DNA of 44,572 nucleotides, taken from positions 1 to 44,572 of the IMG/VR virus record IMGVR_UViG_3300027763_002421; one strand, 5' to 3'. Both the position numbers and the translations under genes were made by a program. Positions 14,372 through 20,963 of the stretch are shown piece by piece. Below the pieces are notes generated by a model that ran no database searches, was not told where the DNA came from, and saw nothing but the letters and a program-made list of their open reading frames with translations. Position 1 is the first letter of the stretch, and every line of letters begins with the position of its first letter. This DNA is from a virus.

Positions 14372-15103
14372 TTAATATCTTTTTTTATCCCATGCAAACT
14401 TTTTATAGTGTGCAGTAATATGTGATCTTCTCTGTTCTTCTAAAATCTTATGTTTTTCATAAGATTCCTTTGACATATCTATGTCAATTTCCCAATCATC
14501 TCTCTTGATTGGTATCATTTGCATTATTGGTGTGCCCTGCTCTATTGTACCAAAAAAGTCTCTTTTCAGAAAAAATGGTATAAATACTGGAAGACCCCAG
14601 ACATCTGCGTCTACAATTCCAGATGGTACATAGAATGGCAAGTCAAAACGGTTAAGCGGGTGAGTAATTAATATTGAGTATCCTGGTGGTGTTTCGTAAT
14701 ACCAGTTCATCTTAAATCCAAAATGTATAGGATGGCAATCTTTTGGTATTGCCATATCAACATTAAATCTTTTATCTATAATTGGAATATCTTTTTTCCA
14801 TGACACAACTGGTATATTGTCATCATCAAAATCAACATGTACATCATCCTCTAATCTGTAAATGTAACCAGCAGTCATTGAGTCTAAAAATGGTACACAA
14901 AGTTTTGTTGAAACATCTGATCCATCAGAGCCACGATCATTAATTGGAAAAAGATTTTTCATATCATTGCTAGTTCCATATTTATAGCCGACAAGATCTT
15001 TGTACCAATCTGGAACCATCCTGCTTGCACTTACTGGTTCTACCAGCATGTCTATAAACTTAGGGTCATTTGATGCTGGAACAAACTTTACCTTATTGTT
15101 CAT
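14372..15103 (-). CDS. DUF6065-like protein
   Basis: This 243-residue protein has the DUF6065 signature YYETPPGYSILITHPLNR, DLPFYVPSGIVDAD, a PVFIPFFLK strand and IEQGTPIMQMIPIKRDDWEI. The fold is probably a cupin/jelly roll. The family is common in marine and freshwater phages and biosynthetic clusters and is of unknown function. It lies between the oxygenase operon and a related gene (15093-15758). Confidence 0.75.
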   Translation of the reverse strand: MNNKVKFVPASNDPKFIDMLVEPVSASRMVPDWYKDLVGYKYGTSNDMKNLFPINDRGSDGSDVSTKLCVPFLDSMTAGYIYRLEDDVHVDFDDDNIPVVSWKKDIPIIDKRFNVDMAIPKDCHPIHFGFKMNWYYETPPGYSILITHPLNRFDLPFYVPSGIVDADVWGLPVFIPFFLKRDFFGTIEQGTPIMQMIPIKRDDWEIDIDMSKESYEKHKILEEQRRSHITAHYKKFAWDKKRY

Positions 15104-15758
15104 TATATTCTTTCTTTATTTGCTCAATTGTCTCTGAATCTTTTATAATTATATCACATATGGGTGTTCCTATATCTATGATGCCGTATCTTTCATCTTT
15201 CATGTGTTTACCAGTTTTATTTATAAAAAAATGAATCCACTTTGTGTCTAATATATGTTTTGAAAAATCAACTTTATTAAAATAAATAACATCTGTTATT
15301 AAATTAAACACAGTTTCGTCACCAAAATTATCTGATATTTTGCATTCAATATCTTTATTAATTATCCATGGAAGATAAAATTTATACAACGCATTAAAAC
15401 TAATATTTTGGCTATCAGCAGTAATTTCTGATGGATAGAACTGTCTTTGCCAGCATTTATCAAGTGCGTAGAGTCCATTATACTTTGGTTCAACCCAGAT
15501 TTCTGCATGTGTTTTTTGACGCAAAATAGCATGATCATCATTAATGATTAACTCTGGCTTATTGTGAAATATTTCTGCATACCTATTTACTGGAACTAAA
15601 AACTTATTGATGTAACTTTGATCAAATACATGACCAGAAACGCCCCATTCTGGATAAAGTCTACTGCCTATGACCAAATCAGAAAAACTTTTGTTTGCAG
15701 AATTAATCCAATACTCAGACCCCACTATACCATTTTTAGATAAATCATCATTTGGCAT
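15093..15758 (-). CDS. Possible distant DUF6065 paralogue
   Basis: The 221-residue product is not recognised directly. Its C-terminal strand (GIIDIGTPICDIIIKDSETI) matches the IEQGTPIMQMIPIKRDDW segment of the downstream DUF6065-like protein. Both have a preceding YLPW/PF strand and WIHFFI-like strands. It overlaps that gene by 11 nt. The pair probably arose by duplication and may form a heteromer. Function unknown. Confidence 0.5.
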   Translation of the reverse strand: MPNDDLSKNGIVGSEYWINSANKSFSDLVIGSRLYPEWGVSGHVFDQSYINKFLVPVNRYAEIFHNKPELIINDDHAILRQKTHAEIWVEPKYNGLYALDKCWQRQFYPSEITADSQNISFNALYKFYLPWIINKDIECKISDNFGDETVFNLITDVIYFNKVDFSKHILDTKWIHFFINKTGKHMKDERYGIIDIGTPICDIIIKDSETIEQIKKEYNEQ

Positions 15759-16484
15759 TTAGTTGTCCTTAAACATAAAGTTACTAACAACAAGAACTAT
15801 CCTTGTGTTATCATTTATTTGTTTTATTTTATCATGGTTTGCTACAAAATCTATATCACCAATCACAGAAAACTCTGTAGGTAGTGTCATATTACAACAA
15901 ATTGCAATCTGTTTTTTTACTTTTTCAAAACTATAATTTTTAATTAAATAATTAAGTACTTCCTGAAGGGTATCTGCATATAATGGCGTTACAAATGATC
16001 CTGCAGCATCCTTATGTTTCTTTAAGTTTTCTATAACTGTATGAATACCATGCGATATAGTGATATCTCCACCAACAAAACCACTAATTACATAGGCATT
16101 AAGGAATGCGTTTGGTCCAGGTACAACCACATACTCAAAGTTATTTTTAATACATTCCTGAATAAACTGACTTCCTGGATCTGCAACACCAATAAGTCCT
16201 TCTGATGCTACAAGCAATACTGTTTTTCCAGACTCAATATATTCTTTAAAAAGTTTTATTTGATTTGAATCAGCATAAGTTGAATCTTTGCTTTTTAAAA
16301 CAACTATGTCTTTTTTAATTTTAAGTTGTTTTATTATGTTTATAGCATTAATCTCTGAATCATCACTAAAAATAACATCTGAACTAACAAAATAGTCTAG
16401 CATTCTTTGAGACATATCGGCAATATTACCAATATGCATTGATCCAACAATTAATTTGCCAATCTTTGCTGGGGTGGCAGGCAT
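15759..16484 (-). CDS. RsmI-like SAM-dependent tetrapyrrole-methylase-superfamily protein
   Basis: The 241-residue protein has the order of the RsmI branch: GKLIVGSMHIGNIADMSQRML (the LYVVATPIGNLxDxTxR strand), IFSDDSE where the family has EDTR, then VASEGLIGVADPGSQF (the SDAGxPxxxDPG loop) and VVPGPNAFLNAYVISG (PGPSA motif). RsmI 2'-O-methylates C1402 of 16S rRNA. The SMHIGN and SDDSE changes mean the substrate may differ. The start is awkward: the only ATG that keeps the first beta-strand is at 16484, which lies in the T-loop of the upstream tRNA gene. A non-standard ATT start further down is the alternative. Confidence 0.75.
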   Translation of the reverse strand: MPATPAKIGKLIVGSMHIGNIADMSQRMLDYFVSSDVIFSDDSEINAINIIKQLKIKKDIVVLKSKDSTYADSNQIKLFKEYIESGKTVLLVASEGLIGVADPGSQFIQECIKNNFEYVVVPGPNAFLNAYVISGFVGGDITISHGIHTVIENLKKHKDAAGSFVTPLYADTLQEVLNYLIKNYSFEKVKKQIAICCNMTLPTEFSVIGDIDFVANHDKIKQINDNTRIVLVVSNFMFKDN

Positions 16485-16541
16485 CGATCCTGCGACATCC
16501 GAATTAACAGTTCGGCACTCTACCATCTGAGTTACACCCCA
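16469..16541 (-). tRNA. tRNA-Asn (anticodon GTT)
   Basis: A 73-nt cloverleaf: acceptor TGGGGTG/CACCCCA, D-arm ACTC/GAGT with loop AGATGGTA, anticodon stem CCGAA/TTCGG with loop CTGTTAA (anticodon GTT), a 5-nt variable loop and T-stem GCAGG/CCTGC. The discriminator is G, as expected for Asn. CCA is not encoded. The T-loop is ATCGATG, so the usual first T is replaced by A. It starts 7 nt after the stop of the protease-like gene and overlaps the probable start of the methylase gene. Confidence 0.95.
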
Positions 16542-16548
16542 AAACCTT

Positions 16549-17334
16549 TTATGCTGTTACTTTTACTGGCTTGCCAACAATAGACCCTATAGAAACATAT
16601 TGTGCTGCAACAGATGCTGTAGCAGAAGATGTTGTTAGTGGAATAGTCTTAAACAGTGTTGATGAAAAGTTGTCACCAATCAAAGGGAGTCTAACAAGAT
16701 TTGCAGAGTATTTAACTGATGTTGAATCAGCAAAACCTGGTGCAGTTACAGCATTTACTGATGAAAGGCATGCTGGATAATCAATCTTTGTGCTTCCAAA
16801 TGTATTTCCTGCTGAGGCAAATACTTGAATTCCCTTAGAGTTAAGAGAACTAATTAAGGATTTAATCATTGCATCTGCAGCATCAACTGTGTATGGTGCA
16901 GAAGATGATGGCATGCATGGCTTTGATGGACTATTGAAGTATCTTGAAAATGATACTGCACCAATATTTTGAGAATTACTATCTACCCACTTCAAAGCCT
17001 CAATAAACATTACTGGTGTTACATCTGCAACAGACTTTGAACTTGCTGGTGCTGATCTAAGAGCAATAATTTTAATACTTGAATTTTGACGCTTTGCAAC
17101 TTCAACCATTGCATTGCCATGATTAATGTTATTTCCAATACTTGAATTTGTAATAGTAACAATATCTGTGCATGAAGATTTTGTTTCTACAACAATGCAT
17201 GAAACATTTGAACCTAAAACCTTAGAATCAAAATAACTATCAATAATGACAAGTGACTTTGAATCTGCTCCATGTGCTTGAACTGGTACTACAACTGAAA
17301 ATAATACTGCTGCTAGTGCTACGATCTTTTTCAT
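16549..17334 (-). CDS. Secreted subtilase-like (S8) protein with altered Ser motif
   Basis: The product is 261 residues with a Sec signal peptide (MKKIVALAAVLFSVVVPVQAHGA). Catalytic positions of the subtilisin fold can be placed: D32 (VIIDSYF), H72 (NNINHGNAMVEV), the oxyanion Asn in FASAGNTFGS, and Ser in TTSSATASVAAQ, which aligns with GTSMATPHVAA. The Gly before Thr-Ser and the Pro after it are changed, and the domain is short, so activity may be reduced or specific. The ATG at 17334 follows AAAAGGA and gives a proper signal peptide; longer in-frame starts do not. Probable role: processing of surface proteins outside the cell. Confidence 0.75.
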   Translation of the reverse strand: MKKIVALAAVLFSVVVPVQAHGADSKSLVIIDSYFDSKVLGSNVSCIVVETKSSCTDIVTITNSSIGNNINHGNAMVEVAKRQNSSIKIIALRSAPASSKSVADVTPVMFIEALKWVDSNSQNIGAVSFSRYFNSPSKPCMPSSSAPYTVDAADAMIKSLISSLNSKGIQVFASAGNTFGSTKIDYPACLSSVNAVTAPGFADSTSVKYSANLVRLPLIGDNFSSTLFKTIPLTTSSATASVAAQYVSIGSIVGKPVKVTA

Positions 17335-17351
17335 TTTATTCCTTTTCATTT

Positions 17352-17555
17352 TTACGATATCATCAATCTGACGACATGTTGGCATGGGTCGCCACCTGCT
17401 TCCCATTCTTCTGCTTCTTCTTCACCTATGTATTCATATCCACCATCATGGGTATTGCAATATGGTGGTGTTACCCAACCACGATCAATACCGTTTGACA
17501 ACCAGATACCAAATTCTTGTTCTTCAGGTGACAAATCATCGTGTGTGTGATTCAT
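17352..17555 (-). CDS. Small acidic actinobacterial-type protein
   Basis: The 67-residue product has an ordered pattern: LSPEEQEFGIWLSNGIDRGW, PPYCNTHDGGYEY and EEWEAGGDPCQHVVRL. I recognise this as a conserved small-protein type in actinobacteria and actinophages, of unknown function. Two Cys plus several His may bind metal. It has no Shine-Dalgarno at close range (AGGAG is 12 nt away), but a near-consensus promoter ends 6 nt before the ATG, so it is likely leaderless. Confidence 0.7.
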   Translation of the reverse strand: MNHTHDDLSPEEQEFGIWLSNGIDRGWVTPPYCNTHDGGYEYIGEEEAEEWEAGGDPCQHVVRLMIS

Positions 17556-17561
17556 ACTTTA

Positions 17562-17590
17562 AGTATACTCCTAGATACTAACTATGTCAA
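17562..17590 (-). promoter_or_regulatory. Near-consensus promoter, leaderless for the 67-residue protein gene
   Basis: TTGACA, a 17-nt spacer and TATACT on the minus strand. The -35 and part of the spacer lie inside the last codons of the Ntn-hydrolase gene. The -10 is followed by 6 nt and then the ATG at 17553-17555, so transcription should begin at the start codon. Confidence 0.75.
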
Positions 17591-18095
17591 CTGGTCCCAT
17601 GCAGGACGGACTAAATTTAATTGCAGCATTTACTGCTTGAGCAACTCTATTTCTTGCATTTTTTTGTTTATCTGTTGCATATAAAACCCCGTATGCATAT
17701 TCTGCTCCAGAACCCATTGCAAGATAAGGAAGTGTGTACTTAGATAAAGACATGTCTGCAGAACTATGTTCATAAATTTCACCACGAACTGCAATAATTA
17801 AACCAAGATCTCCATCTTTAGATGTATCAACCCAGAATTCATTATAGAATTCACGAAGTTCTTTTACAAATTTAGTTTGCATAAACTTATCTGTGTCTTT
17901 AATATTAGGAGCAGTTGGCTTAAAGTTATAACGGATTCTTTCTCCGTCCATTGCACCTGCATACCCAATTAGATACGGACCAATTTTCCAAACCTTTGGT
18001 GCATCAAGTGCTAAAATTGTTCCATCATCTGAAGCACCACGATCACCAGCCATATAGATCTTATCTTCATGTTTTACTACGGCAATACAAGTCAT
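17571..18095 (-). CDS. Proteasome-beta/HslV-like Ntn hydrolase
   Basis: The 174-residue protein begins Met-Thr. After Met removal it would expose Thr1, with D17 (MAGDRGASD) and K33 (LDAPKVWKI) at exactly the positions of the catalytic triad in proteasome beta subunits and HslV. GYAG and the later LAMGSGAEYAYGVL, with the G-S-G helix cap, also fit. Self-compartmentalised threonine proteases degrade unfolded proteins delivered by an ATPase. No ATPase partner is in the window, so it may use a host partner or work alone, for example in capsid maturation. Expressed from a near-consensus promoter. Confidence 0.85.
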   Translation of the reverse strand: MTCIAVVKHEDKIYMAGDRGASDDGTILALDAPKVWKIGPYLIGYAGAMDGERIRYNFKPTAPNIKDTDKFMQTKFVKELREFYNEFWVDTSKDGDLGLIIAVRGEIYEHSSADMSLSKYTLPYLAMGSGAEYAYGVLYATDKQKNARNRVAQAVNAAIKFSPSCMGPVDIVSI

Positions 18096-18126
18096 GACAA
18101 AACCCTCCCAGGCTAGGTAACACTTA

Positions 18127-18156
18127 AGTATACCACTGCCCAGAGAGGGCTGTCAA
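18127..18156 (-). promoter_or_regulatory. Strong promoter with palindrome between -35 and -10
   Basis: TTGACA, an 18-nt spacer and TATACT on the minus strand, upstream of the Ntn-hydrolase gene. The predicted leader is about 25 nt and contains GGGAGGG, 7 nt before the ATG. The spacer carries GCCC-TCTCT-GGGC (18138-18150), an inverted repeat that could be an operator. Confidence 0.75.
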
Positions 18157-18172
18157 CTAAGGTCAATAATGA

Positions 18173-18457
18173 CTAATTAGCCTTTTTATCTACCGTTTTA
18201 AATGCATCATTGATCTCTGTCAATGTGAGTTTTCCATCGTCCAAAAAAGCCCTTGCTAGTCTTTCAATTACTGTTGCTACGCCTAATAGTCCTGCTAAGA
18301 ATACTGCCTGCATAGTATCAATTCCTACTACTGCTCCTGCTCCTAGAACTGATAGACCTGATGCTGCAAATACCGCAAGAATTCTCATCAAGATATTAGT
18401 GATTGCCTTTTGTGGGTGCTCCTTCTTGAGAGGCTCTACTACATTTTTAGTTGCCAT
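18173..18457 (-). CDS. Small membrane protein with EF-hand-like end, holin candidate
   Basis: The product is 94 residues from an ATG at 18457 that follows AAAGGAGGA; a longer in-frame start overlaps the gene upstream. A charged N terminus leads to two hydrophobic helices (about 20-45 and 48-70) and a short acidic end, FLDDGKLTLTEINDAF, with EF-hand-like spacing. The layout fits small phage holins. It and the next gene form a pair of two-helix proteins (holin/antiholin?). The endolysin is about 9 kb away. Confidence 0.6.
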   Translation of the reverse strand: MATKNVVEPLKKEHPQKAITNILMRILAVFAASGLSVLGAGAVVGIDTMQAVFLAGLLGVATVIERLARAFLDDGKLTLTEINDAFKTVDKKAN

Positions 18458-18459
18458 AT

Positions 18460-18687
18460 TTAGTCCTCCTTTCTTAGCGGGATTGTGATAAGCCATATAA
18501 CTGTTGTTGCAAGTACTGCAAGTCCAACGATGTCTCTTGCTGATCCCGTCAAAGTTAGCCATGCGATAAAGAAGCCAAGGAGGGTAAATGCCTGTGCAAT
18601 TAATTCCATTCCTGCATCTTTAAACCATTTAATTAATCCCTTTAGCATTTTGCCTACCAGGTTGATGGCCTTATTGATTATCTTCAT
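18460..18687 (-). CDS. Small two-helix membrane protein
   Basis: The 75-residue product has an amphipathic basic N terminus (MKIINKAINLVGKMLKGLIK) and two membrane helices (about 32-48 and 52-70). It has a strong Shine-Dalgarno (AGGAGG). The start overlaps the stop of the PA14 gene (ATGA), and it ends 2 nt before the next start. Holin or antiholin candidate; no family recognised. Confidence 0.55.
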   Translation of the reverse strand: MKIINKAINLVGKMLKGLIKWFKDAGMELIAQAFTLLGFFIAWLTLTGSARDIVGLAVLATTVIWLITIPLRKED

Positions 18688-20858
18688 TTGTTCCTCCTTA
18701 TGACTGCCCCTGCAATTTGTGATGCAATGACCACTGGGACAATTACTTCTTGCGCTTTCTCTCTCTGATCATCTGTCATATCCATACCTAACTCAGAGAA
18801 ATTAGATAGGAGTTCTGTAACATCCACTTCAAATACTGCTCCAAGTGGGTCTGCTAAGAATGCTTCTGTTTGTACTTCTGTTACTGCATCTGCTAATGTA
18901 AATGGCATTGGTGCTTCTCCTGCATCCCCCGCTCTTTCTGCGAACTCAACAAATGCTGAGGCTACTGCAGGGTTTGACTTCATTGCCTCTGCTACCTTTG
19001 CAACCTCACCTGCTGAAATACCAAGGTCTGATGCAAGTTCTTTCTTTGCTTCCTGAGTCAAAGACTTAAGAGTCTGGCTTACTGCTGCTGTCTGTTCTGG
19101 AGAAAGTTTAACTAACTTATTATCCTTGCTTGTAAGGTTAGCAATAACTCCAGACAAATCTTCTGCTGTTCCGCTACCCTTTTCTGGGATAAGTGCTGCT
19201 AACTCTGCATCCTTGATGACTGGATCAATGTTTTCTGCTGGTTTAAAATCTGGTCTTGGAAGTGGTTTAACCTCTGTAGAAGGTTCAATAGGAGGCTCTG
19301 GTTTGGGTTCTGGCTTTGGTTCAGGACTTGGGGCAGGGGTAGGCTTAGGCTTTTCTGGTTTTGTTGGCTCAGGCTTAGGTTCTTCTGGTTTAGGCTGTTC
19401 TGGTTTTGGACCTGGCTGTGTTGGCTTTGGGCCTGGCTCTTCTGTTCCAGTAGCATTGCTTGGCTTAGGTTCAGGCTTTTCTGTTGGTGGTGGGGAAGGC
19501 TTTGGCTTTTCTGGTTCAACAGTTGGTTTTGGTTCTGGCTTAGGCTGGTTTGCTGCAGCATTGGCTGCTGCTTGAGCAATTGCTCTTTGAATTTCTCTTT
19601 GTGACTGCTCATCATAGTAACGCCATGCGTCATCAATTGCGCTATTGACATCATTGACTGCATTATTAAAATCATTTATAGCATTATTTTTTTCAGACAA
19701 GGCATCTTCTGTATCATTTACTGCATTATCATACTCAGACTCTTTATTAATTAATGTTTGATTTAATGAGTTTAGTATTGCAACCTGTTGACTATATACA
19801 TTTAGTTTATCATTATATTCTGCTGAGGCATTATTATAGTCTTGCTGTGCTGCATTTCTTGTTTCAAGTGCTTGGTTATAAGCATCTGTTTGTGCTTGTG
19901 TTGGCCCAGAGCCAGAAGAAAATGTATCAAGATTACAACTAAAGTTTTGTCCCCACACTCTTGGATTTCCAGCATAGTCGCAACCTGCACCCGTCCAACC
20001 TAAACTGCCAGATGAACCATAGGGTATTCCCCATCCAAGATGATAAGATCCTGGTCCTCCACCGTTGTACCACCAAATCTCTACATCAAATGTTTTATCT
20101 GTGGTTACATCATATATTGGAGAGTATTGACTCCATGTTGTTCCCTGTTCCTTCCAGTTATTAATGGCAAGGTTTCCATCAATATACATCCTAAAACCAT
20201 CATCTGTGTAACCTGCAAATTTTGTTGATGTGAACCATTCTGGAACTGTTATCTGTCCAGTAAATTTAACTATAAAGTTTTCATATCTATTACCACAAAC
20301 TGGAAGGCTCATATAGTTTGAGTTCCAAGTACCAGAACAAAGCACATATCCTGGGGTAGCAACATTACCCTGTCTAACAAGAGTATAAACAGTATATGCC
20401 AAACCTTCTCCTCCAGCACTCTGCATATTTGATTGCGCCGTTTGAAGGTTGATGTTGGCTATGTTGAGAGCATCCTGTGCATCGTTCTTATCTTGTAGGG
20501 CATCCTCTTTATAATTAAAAGAAAGTTCTACTGTTACTGTCTGGCCATCTACATTTGACTGGGCAAGTTCTACTGCATCTAGGGCTAACTCTTCTGCCTC
20601 TACTGCATCATCATAGTCTGCAATTGCCTCATCCCTGACATCCCGCAGATTTTTGGCATACATAAACTTATTTTCTGCTATGTCAATCATATTAATTAGA
20701 CCATCTTTGTAGTCTAATTTATCTACTGCGCTATTAAGGTTCTCGATCTGCTTGGCTGCAACTGTGAGGGGATCATCAGAATGAGCGTCTTGCGGGGATA
20801 TGAGGAGCCAACCAAAGGCCAATACTGATGCCACTGTTATGCGTAATAATCTTTTAAT
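18684..20858 (-). CDS. Large secreted PA14-domain protein with coiled coils and Pro-rich linker
   Basis: The product is 724 residues. Residues about 1-28 form a Sec signal (KRLLRITVASVLAFGWLLI and a cleavage region). A coiled coil follows to about 145. A PA14 domain (about 150-320) contains YTDDGFRMYIDGNLAINNW, the ligand-binding strand of the family. A second coiled coil spans about 330-430, a long Pro/Lys/Glu repeat of KPEP type about 440-555, and an alpha-helical C terminus. PA14 domains bind carbohydrates. The basic signal n-region lies upstream of the first GTG (20834), and a GGGGG Shine-Dalgarno sits 8 nt before an in-frame ATT at 20858, so ATT initiation is likely. It could be a released surface or adhesion factor, or a virion protein. 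Confidence 0.78.
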   Translation of the reverse strand: MKRLLRITVASVLAFGWLLISPQDAHSDDPLTVAAKQIENLNSAVDKLDYKDGLINMIDIAENKFMYAKNLRDVRDEAIADYDDAVEAEELALDAVELAQSNVDGQTVTVELSFNYKEDALQDKNDAQDALNIANINLQTAQSNMQSAGGEGLAYTVYTLVRQGNVATPGYVLCSGTWNSNYMSLPVCGNRYENFIVKFTGQITVPEWFTSTKFAGYTDDGFRMYIDGNLAINNWKEQGTTWSQYSPIYDVTTDKTFDVEIWWYNGGGPGSYHLGWGIPYGSSGSLGWTGAGCDYAGNPRVWGQNFSCNLDTFSSGSGPTQAQTDAYNQALETRNAAQQDYNNASAEYNDKLNVYSQQVAILNSLNQTLINKESEYDNAVNDTEDALSEKNNAINDFNNAVNDVNSAIDDAWRYYDEQSQREIQRAIAQAAANAAANQPKPEPKPTVEPEKPKPSPPPTEKPEPKPSNATGTEEPGPKPTQPGPKPEQPKPEEPKPEPTKPEKPKPTPAPSPEPKPEPKPEPPIEPSTEVKPLPRPDFKPAENIDPVIKDAELAALIPEKGSGTAEDLSGVIANLTSKDNKLVKLSPEQTAAVSQTLKSLTQEAKKELASDLGISAGEVAKVAEAMKSNPAVASAFVEFAERAGDAGEAPMPFTLADAVTEVQTEAFLADPLGAVFEVDVTELLSNFSELGMDMTDDQREKAQEVIVPVVIASQIAGAVIRRNK

Positions 20859-20897
20859 TGACCTTTCCCCCTTGCAGACAAGATGTCTGTTAGGATG

Positions 20898-20906
20898 ATT
20901 ATACCA
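20898..20906 (-). promoter_or_regulatory. Extended -10 promoter of the PA14-protein gene
   Basis: TGGTATAAT on the minus strand (TGn plus a perfect TATAAT), about 40 nt upstream of the probable start, with GGGGGAAAGG between. It lies immediately downstream of the terminator of the previous gene, so the PA14 gene starts a new transcript. Confidence 0.6.
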
Positions 20907-20917
20907 TTTTATTGCAC

Positions 20918-20950
20918 AAAAAGGGGGCTACCGTAATTGGCAACCCCCTT
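20918..20950 (-). terminator. Intrinsic terminator after the secreted Ig-like gene
   Basis: On the minus strand, AAGGGGGTTGCC pairs with GGTAGCCCCCTT (two G-T wobbles) around a 6-nt loop and is followed by TTTTT. It lies 14 nt after the stop of the secreted-protein gene. Confidence 0.88.
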
Positions 20951-20963
20951 AGTGTTGGACTAA

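Noticed and set aside
19126-19675. Gly-rich plus-strand frame and Gln/Leu-rich second minus-strand frame
   Set aside because: Both are shadows of the Pro/Lys/Glu repeat region of the PA14 protein and have low-complexity composition.
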